NCBI RefSeq assembly: GCF_900163645.1
Contig: NZ_FUKM01000048.1
Span: 232,959-296,958, forward strand
Length of the DNA: 64,000 bases
Source of the DNA: Halomonas citrativorans
Lineage (GTDB): Bacteria; Pseudomonadota; Gammaproteobacteria; Pseudomonadales; Halomonadaceae
Reading direction: 5' to 3'
Shown here one piece after another: positions 27,101-35,233 of this stretch (positions are counted from its first letter, which is position 1; the number at the start of each line of letters is the position of its first letter). A program made the position numbers and the translations under genes. The notes below the pieces were generated by a model. It saw only the letters and a list, made by a program, of their open reading frames with translations. It was not told the origin of the DNA and ran no database searches.

Positions 27101-28384
27101 CTAGTTACTCCCCATCAGCAGATTAGGCAGCCAGAGTGAAATAGCCGGTACGTAGGTCACCAACATCAGTACTGCCAGGTTGCATAGCAGGAAAGGGACA
27201 ATCGCACGCGCCACTGAGAGCATGGGCAGCTTACCGATGCCAGCGACGACAAACAGACACACCCCGACCGGTGGCGTGGTCAGGCCTATCATCAGGTTGA
27301 GCACGGCAATGACGGCAAAGTGCACTGGGTCCACACCCACACCGGTGGCCACGCCTACGAGGGCCGGGAATAGAATGATCAGCGCGGCGATGGTTTCCAT
27401 GAAGGCGCCGACAAACAGCAGAATCAGGTTCAGAATCAGCAGTACGATCAGCGGATTTTCACTGATGGAGAGGATCAGCGCAGCGATCATCTGAGGGATC
27501 TGCTCACTGGTCAGAATCCAACCGAACAGGTTGGCCAGGCCCACCATCAACAAAAGCGCTGACGAGGTCAAAACGGTATCGACCAGAATACCCGGCAGTT
27601 TGCGCCAGGTAAGCCCTTTGTAGACATACATGCCTACCACCAAGGCATAAAGACTGGCCACAATCGAGGCTTCGGTGGGCGTAAAGAAGCCGCCGATGAT
27701 GCCGTAGAGAATAATCACGGTCATCAATAGCGCCCAAAACGCCGTCTTGGCTTCGCGCAGAAGCTGCAGGACCGGCACGCGCTTCTCTTTGGGGTAGCCT
27801 CGACGAACGGCCAGAATGTACACCGTCAACATCATGGCCAAGCCCATTAAAAGACCGGGCACCGCACCTGCCAGGAACATCCGCCCCACAGAAATACCGC
27901 TTAACGAACCGGCAATGATCATCGGCACGCTGGGCGGAATGATCGGCCCGACGGTAGACGAGGCGGCAGTAACGGCGGCGGCAAATGGTTTGTCATAGCC
28001 CGAGCGCGCCATGCCCGGAATCATGACCGAGCCGATACTCGCGGAGTCCGCCACAGCGGTGCCCGAAATACCGCCAAAAATCATTGAGCCGCCCACGTTG
28101 GCAAGGCCTAGCCCGCCGCGAATATGGCCAAGCAGCGCGTTGGAGAAACGCACGATATGTTCGGTGATATTGCCCACGTTCATCAGGTTACCGGCCAGCA
28201 CAAAGCCTGGAATACACAGTAGAACGAAGGTGTCGATGCCCGCGTACATACGCTGGGGTACGATGGTGAGCGAAATGCCCTCCAGCAATAGATACGATAC
28301 AGAGGCGATACCCAGAGCAAACGCGATGGGCATGCCCACCACGAGAAGTATCAGAAAAACACTAAACAGAATAATAACTTCCAT
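27101..28384 (-). CDS. dctM: TRAP transporter large permease (DctM family), fourth system
   Basis: 427-residue DctM permease with about 12 helices; GMPIAFALGIASVSYLLLEG, GGISGTAVADSASIGSVMIP, IIPPSVPMIIAGSLSG and GLTTPPVGVCLFVVAG are diagnostic. Starts two bases after the dctQ stop. Last gene of the operon gntR-rspA-rspB-dctP-dctQ-dctM; the enzymes in the operon point to L-gulonate, L-galactonate or mannonate-type sugar acids as cargo. A strong terminator follows. Confidence 0.88.
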   Translation of the reverse strand: MEVIILFSVFLILLVVGMPIAFALGIASVSYLLLEGISLTIVPQRMYAGIDTFVLLCIPGFVLAGNLMNVGNITEHIVRFSNALLGHIRGGLGLANVGGSMIFGGISGTAVADSASIGSVMIPGMARSGYDKPFAAAVTAASSTVGPIIPPSVPMIIAGSLSGISVGRMFLAGAVPGLLMGLAMMLTVYILAVRRGYPKEKRVPVLQLLREAKTAFWALLMTVIILYGIIGGFFTPTEASIVASLYALVVGMYVYKGLTWRKLPGILVDTVLTSSALLLMVGLANLFGWILTSEQIPQMIAALILSISENPLIVLLILNLILLFVGAFMETIAALIILFPALVGVATGVGVDPVHFAVIAVLNLMIGLTTPPVGVCLFVVAGIGKLPMLSVARAIVPFLLCNLAVLMLVTYVPAISLWLPNLLMGSN

Positions 28385-28386
28385 GC

Positions 28387-28968
28387 TTACGACTCCTGTT
28401 CACGGGTGGCAGAGGGACGACACATTGCGATAATTCCCTCAAGACACCCCAGCACGCTATAAGCCAGGAGTAGCGCAAAGGTGACTACCGTTGAGAAAAA
28501 GATATACAGCATGGGGATTCGCAGCGTTGGCGAGGTCTGCCAAGTACCGTTCTGTGCATACTGCCAGGCATAGGGCAGCACCAGAAAAGCAAATACACCA
28601 ATCATCAAGCAGATCAGCGCCTGAAACGCGGCTTTCACGCGAGGGCCAAGCATATGATGGAACAGCTCGACACTGATATTGCGATGCTGGCGCATCACCA
28701 CACCGACCGAGAGCGCCACCATGTAAATAAACAGATAGCGCGAGAGCTCTTCTGTCCAGGCAATGGAGAACGGCAGAAATAGCCGAGAACTCACCTGCAA
28801 CAACACCGTGCCCGCAATAGCGACCAGTGCAAGCACAGCCAGGGTTAGAAAACAGGTATCCACCCAGCCAATCAAACGTCCAATAGGACCTTGCAGCCTG
28901 GGTACCACCGACATCGAATCCAAACTCTCCAACGCTTCTTGCTCAAGCGCTTTTTGATCCGAGCTCAT
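28387..28968 (-). CDS. dctQ: TRAP transporter small permease (DctQ family), fourth system
   Basis: 193-residue DctQ with a longer cytoplasmic N-terminus (MSSDQKALEQEALESLDS) before four helices; QVSSRLFLPFSIAWTEELSR and RQHRNISVELFHHML are the family blocks. I start at 28968, preceded by GAGGA with good spacing; the frame is open 24 codons further up but that part contains the intercistronic hairpin. Sits between dctP and dctM. Confidence 0.85.
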   Translation of the reverse strand: MSSDQKALEQEALESLDSMSVVPRLQGPIGRLIGWVDTCFLTLAVLALVAIAGTVLLQVSSRLFLPFSIAWTEELSRYLFIYMVALSVGVVMRQHRNISVELFHHMLGPRVKAAFQALICLMIGVFAFLVLPYAWQYAQNGTWQTSPTLRIPMLYIFFSTVVTFALLLAYSVLGCLEGIIAMCRPSATREQES

Positions 28969-29008
28969 AAACGTATCCTCATGGGATAAACCACTCTTGC
29001 AGATAGAC

Positions 29009-29035
29009 GATGGGCTGGCGCACGGCCAGCCCATC
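29009..29035 (-). terminator. Intercistronic hairpin between dctP and dctQM, fourth system
   Basis: GATGGGCTGGC (29009-29019) and GCCAGCCCATC (29025-29035) make a perfect 11-bp stem with a 5-base loop in the dctP-dctQ spacer. Without a T-run it is more likely an mRNA 3' stabiliser or pause than a full terminator. The third TRAP operon has a hairpin at the same position but with unrelated sequence. Confidence 0.65.
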
Positions 29036-29051
29036 CTCATTACTTACCGAC

Positions 29052-30020
29052 TTACAGGCCTTGGATGGCGTCGAAGATCTCACGCTGTTCAGGCGTCAAT
29101 GCTTCGAGTACCGCTGGACGGGCCGCTTCAGCGAAGGCATCGACATCCACCTCAACGAACTCCATGCCGCGCTCCTGCAGCGTCTGTTCAAGACGCATTT
29201 GGTCTTCGACAAACAGCTCTGACTCATACGCCTGCATGGTCTCAGCAGCATCACGTACCACCTGCTGAAGATCTTCAGGCATATTTTCCAACTGGTTACG
29301 ACCAATCACAACGTAGATCCAGCTGCGCACATGACCGGTCATGTTGACGTAGTCCTGCACCTCGTTGAAGCTGGCACTTTCGATCAGGCTAAGCGGGTTT
29401 TCCTGACCTTCCAGCGTGTTCTGCTGAAGTGCGGTGAACACTTCACTGAACGCCATGGGCGTTGGGCGTGCACCCATCGCCTGCCAGGTATCTACGAAAA
29501 GCGGCACGTTAGGCACGCGCAGGCGTAGGTCGTCCAACTCTTCTGGCGTGCGGATCGGACGGTCGGCGGTCAGCTCGCGAGGGCCACGCTCAAACCAGGT
29601 CAAGGGCACCAGATTGGTACGCTCTGTGATCTGCTCTTCAATCTCGGTGCCGATCTCACCGTTAACGGCTGCGTGCAGATGCTCGGAGTCGCGGAAGGCA
29701 TAGGGTACGGCCATCATGGCCGCCTTGGGCGCCCAGTTTTGCAGGCTCTCGCCGGTAATCGTCATGTCCGCCGTGCCCAGCTGAATGCTGTTGATCACAT
29801 CCATTTCATTACCCAACTGCTCGCTGGGGTAAAGGCGAACTTCAATACGGCCGTCAGAGTTGGCTTCTACTTCTTCCTTGAACTTCTCAGCCGCCTGGTG
29901 CCAGATGTTCTGCTCGTTGGCCAAATGGCCAAAGCGTAGCGTGTAGTCGGCGGCAAGCGCAGATTGCGCACTGAAAAGAACCGTTCCAAGTACCGCACTG
30001 GTTAATAGCTTCTTGATCAT
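29052..30020 (-). CDS. dctP: TRAP transporter substrate-binding protein (DctP family), fourth system
   Basis: 322-residue periplasmic binding protein. The start at 30020 is chosen because CAGGAG precedes it; it gives a classical signal peptide MIKKLLTSAVLGTVLFSAQS ending ALA/ADYT. Motifs: TLRFGHLANEQNIWH, ligand Arg in LDDLRLRVPNVPLFVD, and SEVFTALQQNTLEGQENPL. Downstream of rspA-rspB in the same direction, so the ligand is probably a hexonate or hexuronate such as L-gulonate or D-mannonate. This is inferred from operon membership. Confidence 0.88.
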   Translation of the reverse strand: MIKKLLTSAVLGTVLFSAQSALAADYTLRFGHLANEQNIWHQAAEKFKEEVEANSDGRIEVRLYPSEQLGNEMDVINSIQLGTADMTITGESLQNWAPKAAMMAVPYAFRDSEHLHAAVNGEIGTEIEEQITERTNLVPLTWFERGPRELTADRPIRTPEELDDLRLRVPNVPLFVDTWQAMGARPTPMAFSEVFTALQQNTLEGQENPLSLIESASFNEVQDYVNMTGHVRSWIYVVIGRNQLENMPEDLQQVVRDAAETMQAYESELFVEDQMRLEQTLQERGMEFVEVDVDAFAEAARPAVLEALTPEQREIFDAIQGL

Positions 30021-30101
30021 TTTTATCGCTCCTGCACTTTGCATTGTTGATTGTTAGTGCGCGTGGTTAATGTGAATGATTGATATGAGTGGGTGTGGTC
30101 G

Positions 30102-31124
30102 TTAAGCATTGACTTGAATCAGTACTTTACGGGCTTCTTCAGGACGGTGATCAAGCATATCGATAGCACCAGGCATATCGCTCAGCGGTAACCGATGGCT
30201 AACCAGCGCCAACGGGTCCAGCTTGCCACTTGCCATTAGCGCCAGCACCTCCGGAAACTTACGATTATTAAGCCGTGAACCGACCAGTGTCAGCTCTTTT
30301 TTGATCACTTCAAGCTGCACCAGATCACTTGGCTGAACGCTGAACCCGAGCAGGCCAATACGGCCCGCGGGCGATGCCAGCCGCAACATCTGAGGAAGCA
30401 GCGCCGGCACACATGCGGCGTCGGCAATCAGTGGTACGCCTTCACCTTGGGTTAGGGCCAGTACCTCTTTCTCGACGTCCTGCTCACGGCTGTTGAGAAC
30501 GTGCGTGGCGCCAAGCGCTTTAGCAGCCTCCAAGCGTTCATTGATAACGTCGGTAACGATGATCTCTTCAATGCCCAATGCCCGGGCCATCTGCAGAATC
30601 GTCATGCCGATCACGCCTGCGCCCAATATCAGAAGCCGATCACCGGGGTGCGGCTGCATGCGGTCCAGCACGTTGGCGGCAATGGTGTAGGGCTCTACCA
30701 GGGCAGCTGCGTCCAGGCTGATATGATCCGGCAGCTTGTGAACATTTGCTGCGGGCACCGCCACGAACTCTTCAAAACCGCCGTTACGGTGTACGCCAAT
30801 TACCTCAAGGGCGCCGCACACGTTGGGGCGGCCAATGCGGCACGGGTAGCAGGTGCCGCAACTAATCACTGGGTCAACGCAGACGCGATCACCCACGGCT
30901 ACATCCGCTACGCCTTCGCCTACCGCGTCAATAACGCCCGCAAATTCGTGGCCCGTGATACGCGGAAAGCGCACAAAGGCGTTGTCGCCGTGGATAATAT
31001 GCATATCCGAACCGCAGATACCGGCAAACGCTACGCGTACCCGTACTTCGCCTGCAGCGGCGGTGGGTACTTCAACATCGGCGACCTGGTAGTCATGGGG
31101 CGCCTTGACCTGAAATGCTTTCAT
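30102..31124 (-). CDS. rspB: Zinc alcohol dehydrogenase, RspB/L-gulonate 5-dehydrogenase type
   Basis: 340-residue medium-chain dehydrogenase. Catalytic zinc ligands lie in AGICGSDMHI (Cys) and TGHEFAGVI (His-Glu), the structural zinc lobe is CGTCYPCRIGRPNVC, and the Rossmann motif is LILGAGVIGMTILQMA. The sequence belongs to the group of RspB, LgoD and bacterial L-gulonate 5-dehydrogenases, which oxidise L-gulonate (or L-galactonate) to fructuronate or tagaturonate. Its neighbour rspA and the uxuB/uxuA genes nearby make a complete route L-gulonate to fructuronate to mannonate to KDG. SD AAGGAG precedes the ATG. The exact substrate is inferred. Confidence 0.83.
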   Translation of the reverse strand: MKAFQVKAPHDYQVADVEVPTAAAGEVRVRVAFAGICGSDMHIIHGDNAFVRFPRITGHEFAGVIDAVGEGVADVAVGDRVCVDPVISCGTCYPCRIGRPNVCGALEVIGVHRNGGFEEFVAVPAANVHKLPDHISLDAAALVEPYTIAANVLDRMQPHPGDRLLILGAGVIGMTILQMARALGIEEIIVTDVINERLEAAKALGATHVLNSREQDVEKEVLALTQGEGVPLIADAACVPALLPQMLRLASPAGRIGLLGFSVQPSDLVQLEVIKKELTLVGSRLNNRKFPEVLALMASGKLDPLALVSHRLPLSDMPGAIDMLDHRPEEARKVLIQVNA

Positions 31125-31154
31125 GGATGCAAAACTCCTTATCCGTTCTTTAGG

Positions 31155-32366
31155 TCACCAATGCCAAAGAGTGCCATCTTCCAACCGGTTAACCGGCAGG
31201 CTGGCACGCTTATAGGGGTATTGCTTGGCAAGCTCTTCGTCGATATCCACGCCATGCCCAGGCGTTTCGCCAACGATAAAGTGGCCATCCTCAAACCGAT
31301 AATCGTGAGGAAACACCTCGTCAGTCGCGCTGGTATGCGGCATGTACTCCTGAATACCAAAATTAGGCACCCAAGTATCAAAGTGAATAGCTGACCCCAG
31401 GCACACCGGAGAAAGATCGGTCGGCCCGTGGAAACCGGTACGCACGTGGTAAAGACCCGCTAAATCAGCAATACGGCGCACGTGAGTGATGCCACCAGCG
31501 TGAGTCAGCGTGGCACGAATATAGTCAATCCACTGGTTTTCGATCAGCGCTTTGGCGTCATGAATACTATTGAATACCTCACCTACCGCTAGCGGTGTGG
31601 TGGTGTGTTGACGTATAAGGCCAAACGCTTCCTGGTTTTCAGCCGGTACGCAGTCCTCAAGCCAGAAAAGATGGTAAGGCTCAACGTCCTTGCCCAAGCG
31701 GGCTGCTTCAATGGGTGTTAGGCGGTGGTGAACATCGTGCAAAATATGCAGATCATCACCAAAGCGCTCACGTACAGCGGCAAACAGTTTAGGCACGTGA
31801 TTCAAATATTTGCTGGTACTCCAGACGTGCTCGGCGGGTAAATCGGCATCCGCAGGCTCGTAGGGCTCGCCCTCTTTTTTAGCAACACCATAAATACTCG
31901 CGATACCCGGCACACCAGCCTGCACGCGCACGGCTTTATAACCTTCATCTACATGGCGGGCGACTTCTTCAAGGCACGAATCGATATCGCGCCCTGTGGC
32001 GTGGCCATACACCATCACACGGTCGCGGCTCTTGCCGCCCAACAGTTGGTAAAGCGGCATACCCGCGAGTTTCGCTTTGATATCCCAAAGGGCCATGTCG
32101 ACAGCGGCAATCGCGCTCATGGTTACCGGGCCACGGCGCCAATAAGCACCACGATACAAGTAATGCCAAATGTCTTCGATGCGCTGAGGATCACGGCCAA
32201 TCAAGGCGGGAATTACGTGCTCATCCAAATAGGCGACCACGGCCATTTCCCGACCGTTTAGCGTGGCATCTCCGATACCGTAGGTACCCTGGTCGGTAAC
32301 GATTTTTAAGGTAACGAAATTGCGCCCCGGCGAGGTGACGATGGTATAGGCGTGTTCGATTTTCAT
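31155..32366 (-). CDS. rspA: D-mannonate dehydratase, enolase superfamily (ManD/RspA)
   Basis: 403-residue enolase-superfamily dehydratase turning D-mannonate into KDG. Metal ligands Asp211 (LHDVHHRL), Glu237 ([11 protein letters not shown]) and Glu263 (AVGEVFNS), plus acid/base His213 and Tyr159, correspond to the ManD active site. N-terminal cap [20 protein letters not shown] is typical. Length fits ManD (about 400-405). The start overlaps the stop of the GntR gene upstream by four bases. Members of this group range from efficient mannonate dehydratases to weak ones; a dedicated uxuA is also present in the window, so this one may serve the L-gulonate branch. Confidence 0.88.
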   Translation of the reverse strand: MKIEHAYTIVTSPGRNFVTLKIVTDQGTYGIGDATLNGREMAVVAYLDEHVIPALIGRDPQRIEDIWHYLYRGAYWRRGPVTMSAIAAVDMALWDIKAKLAGMPLYQLLGGKSRDRVMVYGHATGRDIDSCLEEVARHVDEGYKAVRVQAGVPGIASIYGVAKKEGEPYEPADADLPAEHVWSTSKYLNHVPKLFAAVRERFGDDLHILHDVHHRLTPIEAARLGKDVEPYHLFWLEDCVPAENQEAFGLIRQHTTTPLAVGEVFNSIHDAKALIENQWIDYIRATLTHAGGITHVRRIADLAGLYHVRTGFHGPTDLSPVCLGSAIHFDTWVPNFGIQEYMPHTSATDEVFPHDYRFEDGHFIVGETPGHGVDIDEELAKQYPYKRASLPVNRLEDGTLWHW

Positions 32367-33109
32367 GGGGTTGCCTCCTCAATGAGGGATACCGTTTCCT
32401 GAGTATCGAACATCTCGGGAAACCGCTGTACTAGATCGGGAAGTGAAACAAAAATTTCACGCAAATGGCGCCGAATGGATTGCTCGGCATGCGCTACGTC
32501 GCGGGCTTCAATAGCCGCCATAATATCGGCGTGCTGTTCAATCAAACGGGCAATCGGTGTGGTGTCAGGAACGCTTAAGTAGCGCACACGATCCAGTTGT
32601 GCCCTCACCTCTTCGATAACCTTCCAGGCGGCCTGTTGTCCAACGCCCAGTGACAGCGTTTTGTGAAAACGCTCATCAAGACGGTAGAAACGAATGGTGT
32701 CGTGCGGCTCAATACAGCGGCGCTGGCGCTCCAGCAAGTCGTGTAACTCGGTGAGCACTTCGTCGGGAAGCCCTTTGACCGTTGCCTGACGCACTACGGC
32801 CACCTCAACCGCCTCACGTACAAAGCGCGCTTCAAGCACTGCACGCTGAGATATTTTGACCACATAAGTGCCACGCTGTGGCCGGACTTCGATCAGTCCT
32901 GCTTCAGAAAGACGGATAAAAGCCTCGCGCACCGGCTGACGGCTGACCGAAAAAGCGTCCGCCACTTCTTTTTCAGACAGCGCTCGGCCAGGTTCCAACA
33001 CCATTTGAATAATCGACTGGCGCAGTACCTGGTAAAGACGCTGACGAACCGATTCGGTCTCCGACGTCTCCTGCCATAGCGCTTGTAGCGTGGTGTTTGT
33101 ATCACTCAT
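32363..33109 (-). CDS. GntR-family (FCD) regulator B of the rsp-TRAP operon
   Basis: 248-residue winged-helix FCD regulator: [20 protein letters not shown], then [20 protein letters not shown], and an FCD domain with [15 protein letters not shown]. It is a close full-length paralogue of the protein at 25836-26576. First gene of the operon gntR-rspA-rspB-dctPQM, overlapping rspA by ATGA, and divergent from the FMN dehydrogenase gene. Its promoter carries the same 26-base element as the paralogue. Probably a repressor relieved by a hexonate or its keto product. Confidence 0.87.
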   Translation of the reverse strand: MSDTNTTLQALWQETSETESVRQRLYQVLRQSIIQMVLEPGRALSEKEVADAFSVSRQPVREAFIRLSEAGLIEVRPQRGTYVVKISQRAVLEARFVREAVEVAVVRQATVKGLPDEVLTELHDLLERQRRCIEPHDTIRFYRLDERFHKTLSLGVGQQAAWKVIEEVRAQLDRVRYLSVPDTTPIARLIEQHADIMAAIEARDVAHAEQSIRRHLREIFVSLPDLVQRFPEMFDTQETVSLIEEATP

Positions 33110-33147
33110 CTGCCGCCGCCTGGGTGAAGGGGCATGACGCCCTTATC

Positions 33148-33173
33148 TGATACGACTAGTATGGTAGTATGGC
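33148..33173. promoter_or_regulatory. Shared GntR promoter/operator element, copy 2
   Basis: Begins TGATACGACTAGTATGG, continuing TAGTATGGC, so it holds a tandem AGTATGG. Lies between the divergent GntR gene B (start 33109) and FMN dehydrogenase (start 33225) and may control both. A CTATACTTTGGT box follows at 33198-33209, 50 bases from the element start, versus 47 at the other locus. Confidence 0.72.
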
Positions 33174-33224
33174 GAGATAAACAAAAGCCTAAACACCCTA
33201 TACTTTGGTTGAAGGTAACGCACC

Positions 33225-34400
33225 ATGAAACGCCAGCTTTACACGGGTTCAAATTATAAAAAATCAATAAATATCAATGATCTTGAGCGCATCGCAAGAA
33301 AAAGACTGCCGAACTTCGTGTTTGAATATGTTCATGGCGGAAGCGATGATGAACATACGCTGCATCATAATCGCACTGTGTTCGATCAATATCTGTTTGA
33401 ACCCAGAACAATGACAAAGGTGGGTACGCGGGATTTAAGCACAACACTGTTTGACCGTTCTTACCAAATGCCAGTAGCGATTGGTCCAACAGGATTTAAC
33501 GGCATGCTGACGCGTGATGGCGACCGAAAACTTGCCTATGCCGCCCGCGATGCGAATATCCCGTTTGTACTGAGCAATGTCTCTACCACTGCCATGGAGG
33601 ATATTCAGGCCATTGAAGGATTGACGGCATGGATGCAGCTCTACTTCTATCGTGACCGAGCCTTCGTAAAATCGCTTATCAAGCGCTGCCGGGACGCCCG
33701 TTTTGAAACCATTGTGATCACTACGGATAGCGCCATTTACGGCAACCGTGAGTGGGACGTGCGCAATTTCCGGCGGCCCATGAAACCCACCTTCGCCAAC
33801 CTGGCACACATGATGACCAAGCCTCGCTGGATGCTGGATGTGTTGCTGCCCGGTCTGCCCACCTTTAAAAACCTGGATGAGCTTCTGCCACCGGAAAAGC
33901 GTGGCGCACAAGGCGCATCGCAAATTATCGGCGCGCAGTTGGACCCGTCGCTTAACTGGGAAGACATTGCCTGGTTACGTGAGACGTGGCCGGGCAAGAT
34001 AATTCTCAAAGGGATCCTGGCGCCGGAAGAAGCCGAACAGGCCGTAAAACTTGGCGTTGACGGTATCGTGCTTTCCAACCACGGTGGAAGGCAGCTCAAT
34101 CACTCGCTCTCGCCCATGGATACCTTGGCCGACGTAAAAGCCTGCGTAGGGGAACGCTGCCATGTGTTTGTGGATAGCGGGTTTCGGCGCGGCACCGATA
34201 TTATAAAAGCACTGGCGTTAGGCGCAGACGCCGTTTGGCTTGGAAGAGCGACGCTTTACGGGCTAGCGGCGGGTGGCCAAGCGGGCGCGGCACATGCGCT
34301 GAGCCTGCTGAGAGGAGAAGTAGACAGAACGTTAGGCTTGTTGGGTCACACCAATATTGAGGATTTAACCTCAGCGTGCCTGGTCAAACGACCACGTTGA
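33225..34400 (+). CDS. FMN-dependent alpha-hydroxyacid dehydrogenase (lactate/mandelate dehydrogenase family)
   Basis: 391-residue flavoenzyme oxidising an L-2-hydroxyacid to the 2-oxoacid. Visible: N-terminal ININDLERIARKRLPNFVFE, substrate/FMN segments AIGPTGFNGML and MQLYFYRDRAFV, and the active-site block LSNHGGRQLNHS with catalytic His286, then VFVDSGFRRGTDIIKALALG and LGRATLYGLAAGG. It resembles (S)-mandelate and lactate dehydrogenases; members of this branch are usually membrane-associated and feed the respiratory chain. Divergent from the gntR-rspAB operon with a shared control region, so a sugar acid or a downstream hydroxyacid may be the substrate. No lldP permease is adjacent. Confidence 0.85.
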   Translation: MKRQLYTGSNYKKSININDLERIARKRLPNFVFEYVHGGSDDEHTLHHNRTVFDQYLFEPRTMTKVGTRDLSTTLFDRSYQMPVAIGPTGFNGMLTRDGDRKLAYAARDANIPFVLSNVSTTAMEDIQAIEGLTAWMQLYFYRDRAFVKSLIKRCRDARFETIVITTDSAIYGNREWDVRNFRRPMKPTFANLAHMMTKPRWMLDVLLPGLPTFKNLDELLPPEKRGAQGASQIIGAQLDPSLNWEDIAWLRETWPGKIILKGILAPEEAEQAVKLGVDGIVLSNHGGRQLNHSLSPMDTLADVKACVGERCHVFVDSGFRRGTDIIKALALGADAVWLGRATLYGLAAGGQAGAAHALSLLRGEVDRTLGLLGHTNIEDLTSACLVKRPR

Positions 34401-34773
34401 ATTACTTATGAAACCTCTGATTACCTATAACGCAATTGCGTATGCTCAGCGCTTGCAATTGCGTTTAAAAAACCAGGTTACTGACACAACAACGTTAACG
34501 ATCCATACATAAAAATCCGTTCTATTACGCTATTGCCTATCTTCTTTCATGCTGCATAAACCAAGCCAGAAACGTTAAAAGGAAAAGAGCAACCTGTGCC
34601 ACAGGGTTTAAAAAATATTAAAGATCTTCTTATCCTACGCAAAACACCCGCTTAGATCCTATTATCAAATAATGGCTAGCATCATCAACTACTTATTAAG
34701 CGCAAATGCTTTTTCCGGCTATTCTTCAACCTAATTTAGTGTAAAGACGCATATTCATAAAGGAGGTACTAAC
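34401..34773. other. Intergenic region before the copper-storage gene
   Basis: Contains the hairpin at 34429-34465, then AT-rich DNA without a credible gene. I looked for a CueR-type operator (CC-rich dyad) before the copper-storage gene and saw none. A strong ribosome binding site AAGGAGGT stands at 34760-34767. Confidence 0.6.
34429..34465 (+). terminator. Hairpin after the FMN dehydrogenase gene
   Basis: AACGCAATTGC and GCAATTGCGTT form a perfect 11-bp stem with a 15-base loop, 28 bases after the stop codon, ending in TTT followed by A-rich DNA. Acts probably as terminator. Confidence 0.6.
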
Positions 34774-35103
34774 GTGAGCATACCGAAGTTTAAAGAGTGT
34801 ATCGAAGCCTGCAATATATGTGCGATCTATTGCGATAACTGCGCGGCCTCCTGCCTTCAAGAATCCAACATTGAACACATGGCTGAATGTATTCGGTTAG
34901 ATATTCAGTGTGCACAAATTTGCCGGTTGGCCGTCTCCTTTATGGCCCAGAATAGCGAATATGCTCAGGATGTCTGCCAGCTGTGTGCGGATATCTGTCA
35001 AAAGTGCGGTGATGAATGCGACCAACATGACGCAGAACATTGCCAAGAGTGCGCCCAGGCATGTCATCTGTGTGCCAGCCTATGTGCATCAATGGTGGCA
35101 TAA
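34774..35103 (+). CDS. csp: Cysteine-rich four-helix-bundle copper-storage protein (Csp3/DUF326 type)
   Basis: 109-residue cytoplasmic protein with 19 cysteines, most spaced CxxxC or CxxC along helices (KECIEACNICAIYCDNC, then DVCQLCADICQKCGDEC and CQECAQACHLCASLC). This pattern is that of Csp-type copper-storage proteins, in which helices bury many Cu(I) ions in the core of a four-helix bundle. No signal peptide or twin-arginine leader, so the cytosolic Csp3 subtype. It starts with GTG, six bases after a consensus AGGAGGT. No copper exporter or chaperone lies beside it. A good terminator follows, so it is monocistronic. Confidence 0.88.
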   Translation: MSIPKFKECIEACNICAIYCDNCAASCLQESNIEHMAECIRLDIQCAQICRLAVSFMAQNSEYAQDVCQLCADICQKCGDECDQHDAEHCQECAQACHLCASLCASMVA

Positions 35104-35164
35104 AAAGGCAGCGCTGCTCAACCCAGCCATTAATTTGGAAAATAGCTGATTACGCCTAATGTAT

Positions 35165-35205
35165 AAAGTGAGCAAGGCTTGAGCGATCCTATGCTCACTT
35201 TTTTT
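35165..35205 (+). terminator. Rho-independent terminator after csp
   Basis: AAAGTGAGCA (35165-35174) pairs with TGCTCACTTT (35192-35201), with a T tract through 35205. Confidence 0.88.
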
Positions 35206-35233
35206 GTAAGCCTGATTAACGAGCGGTTATACG

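Noticed and set aside
30501..31394. 297-codon plus-strand frame opposite rspB and rspA
   Set aside because: Its protein has no family motif and low-complexity composition, whereas the opposite strand encodes two complete enzymes with all catalytic residues.
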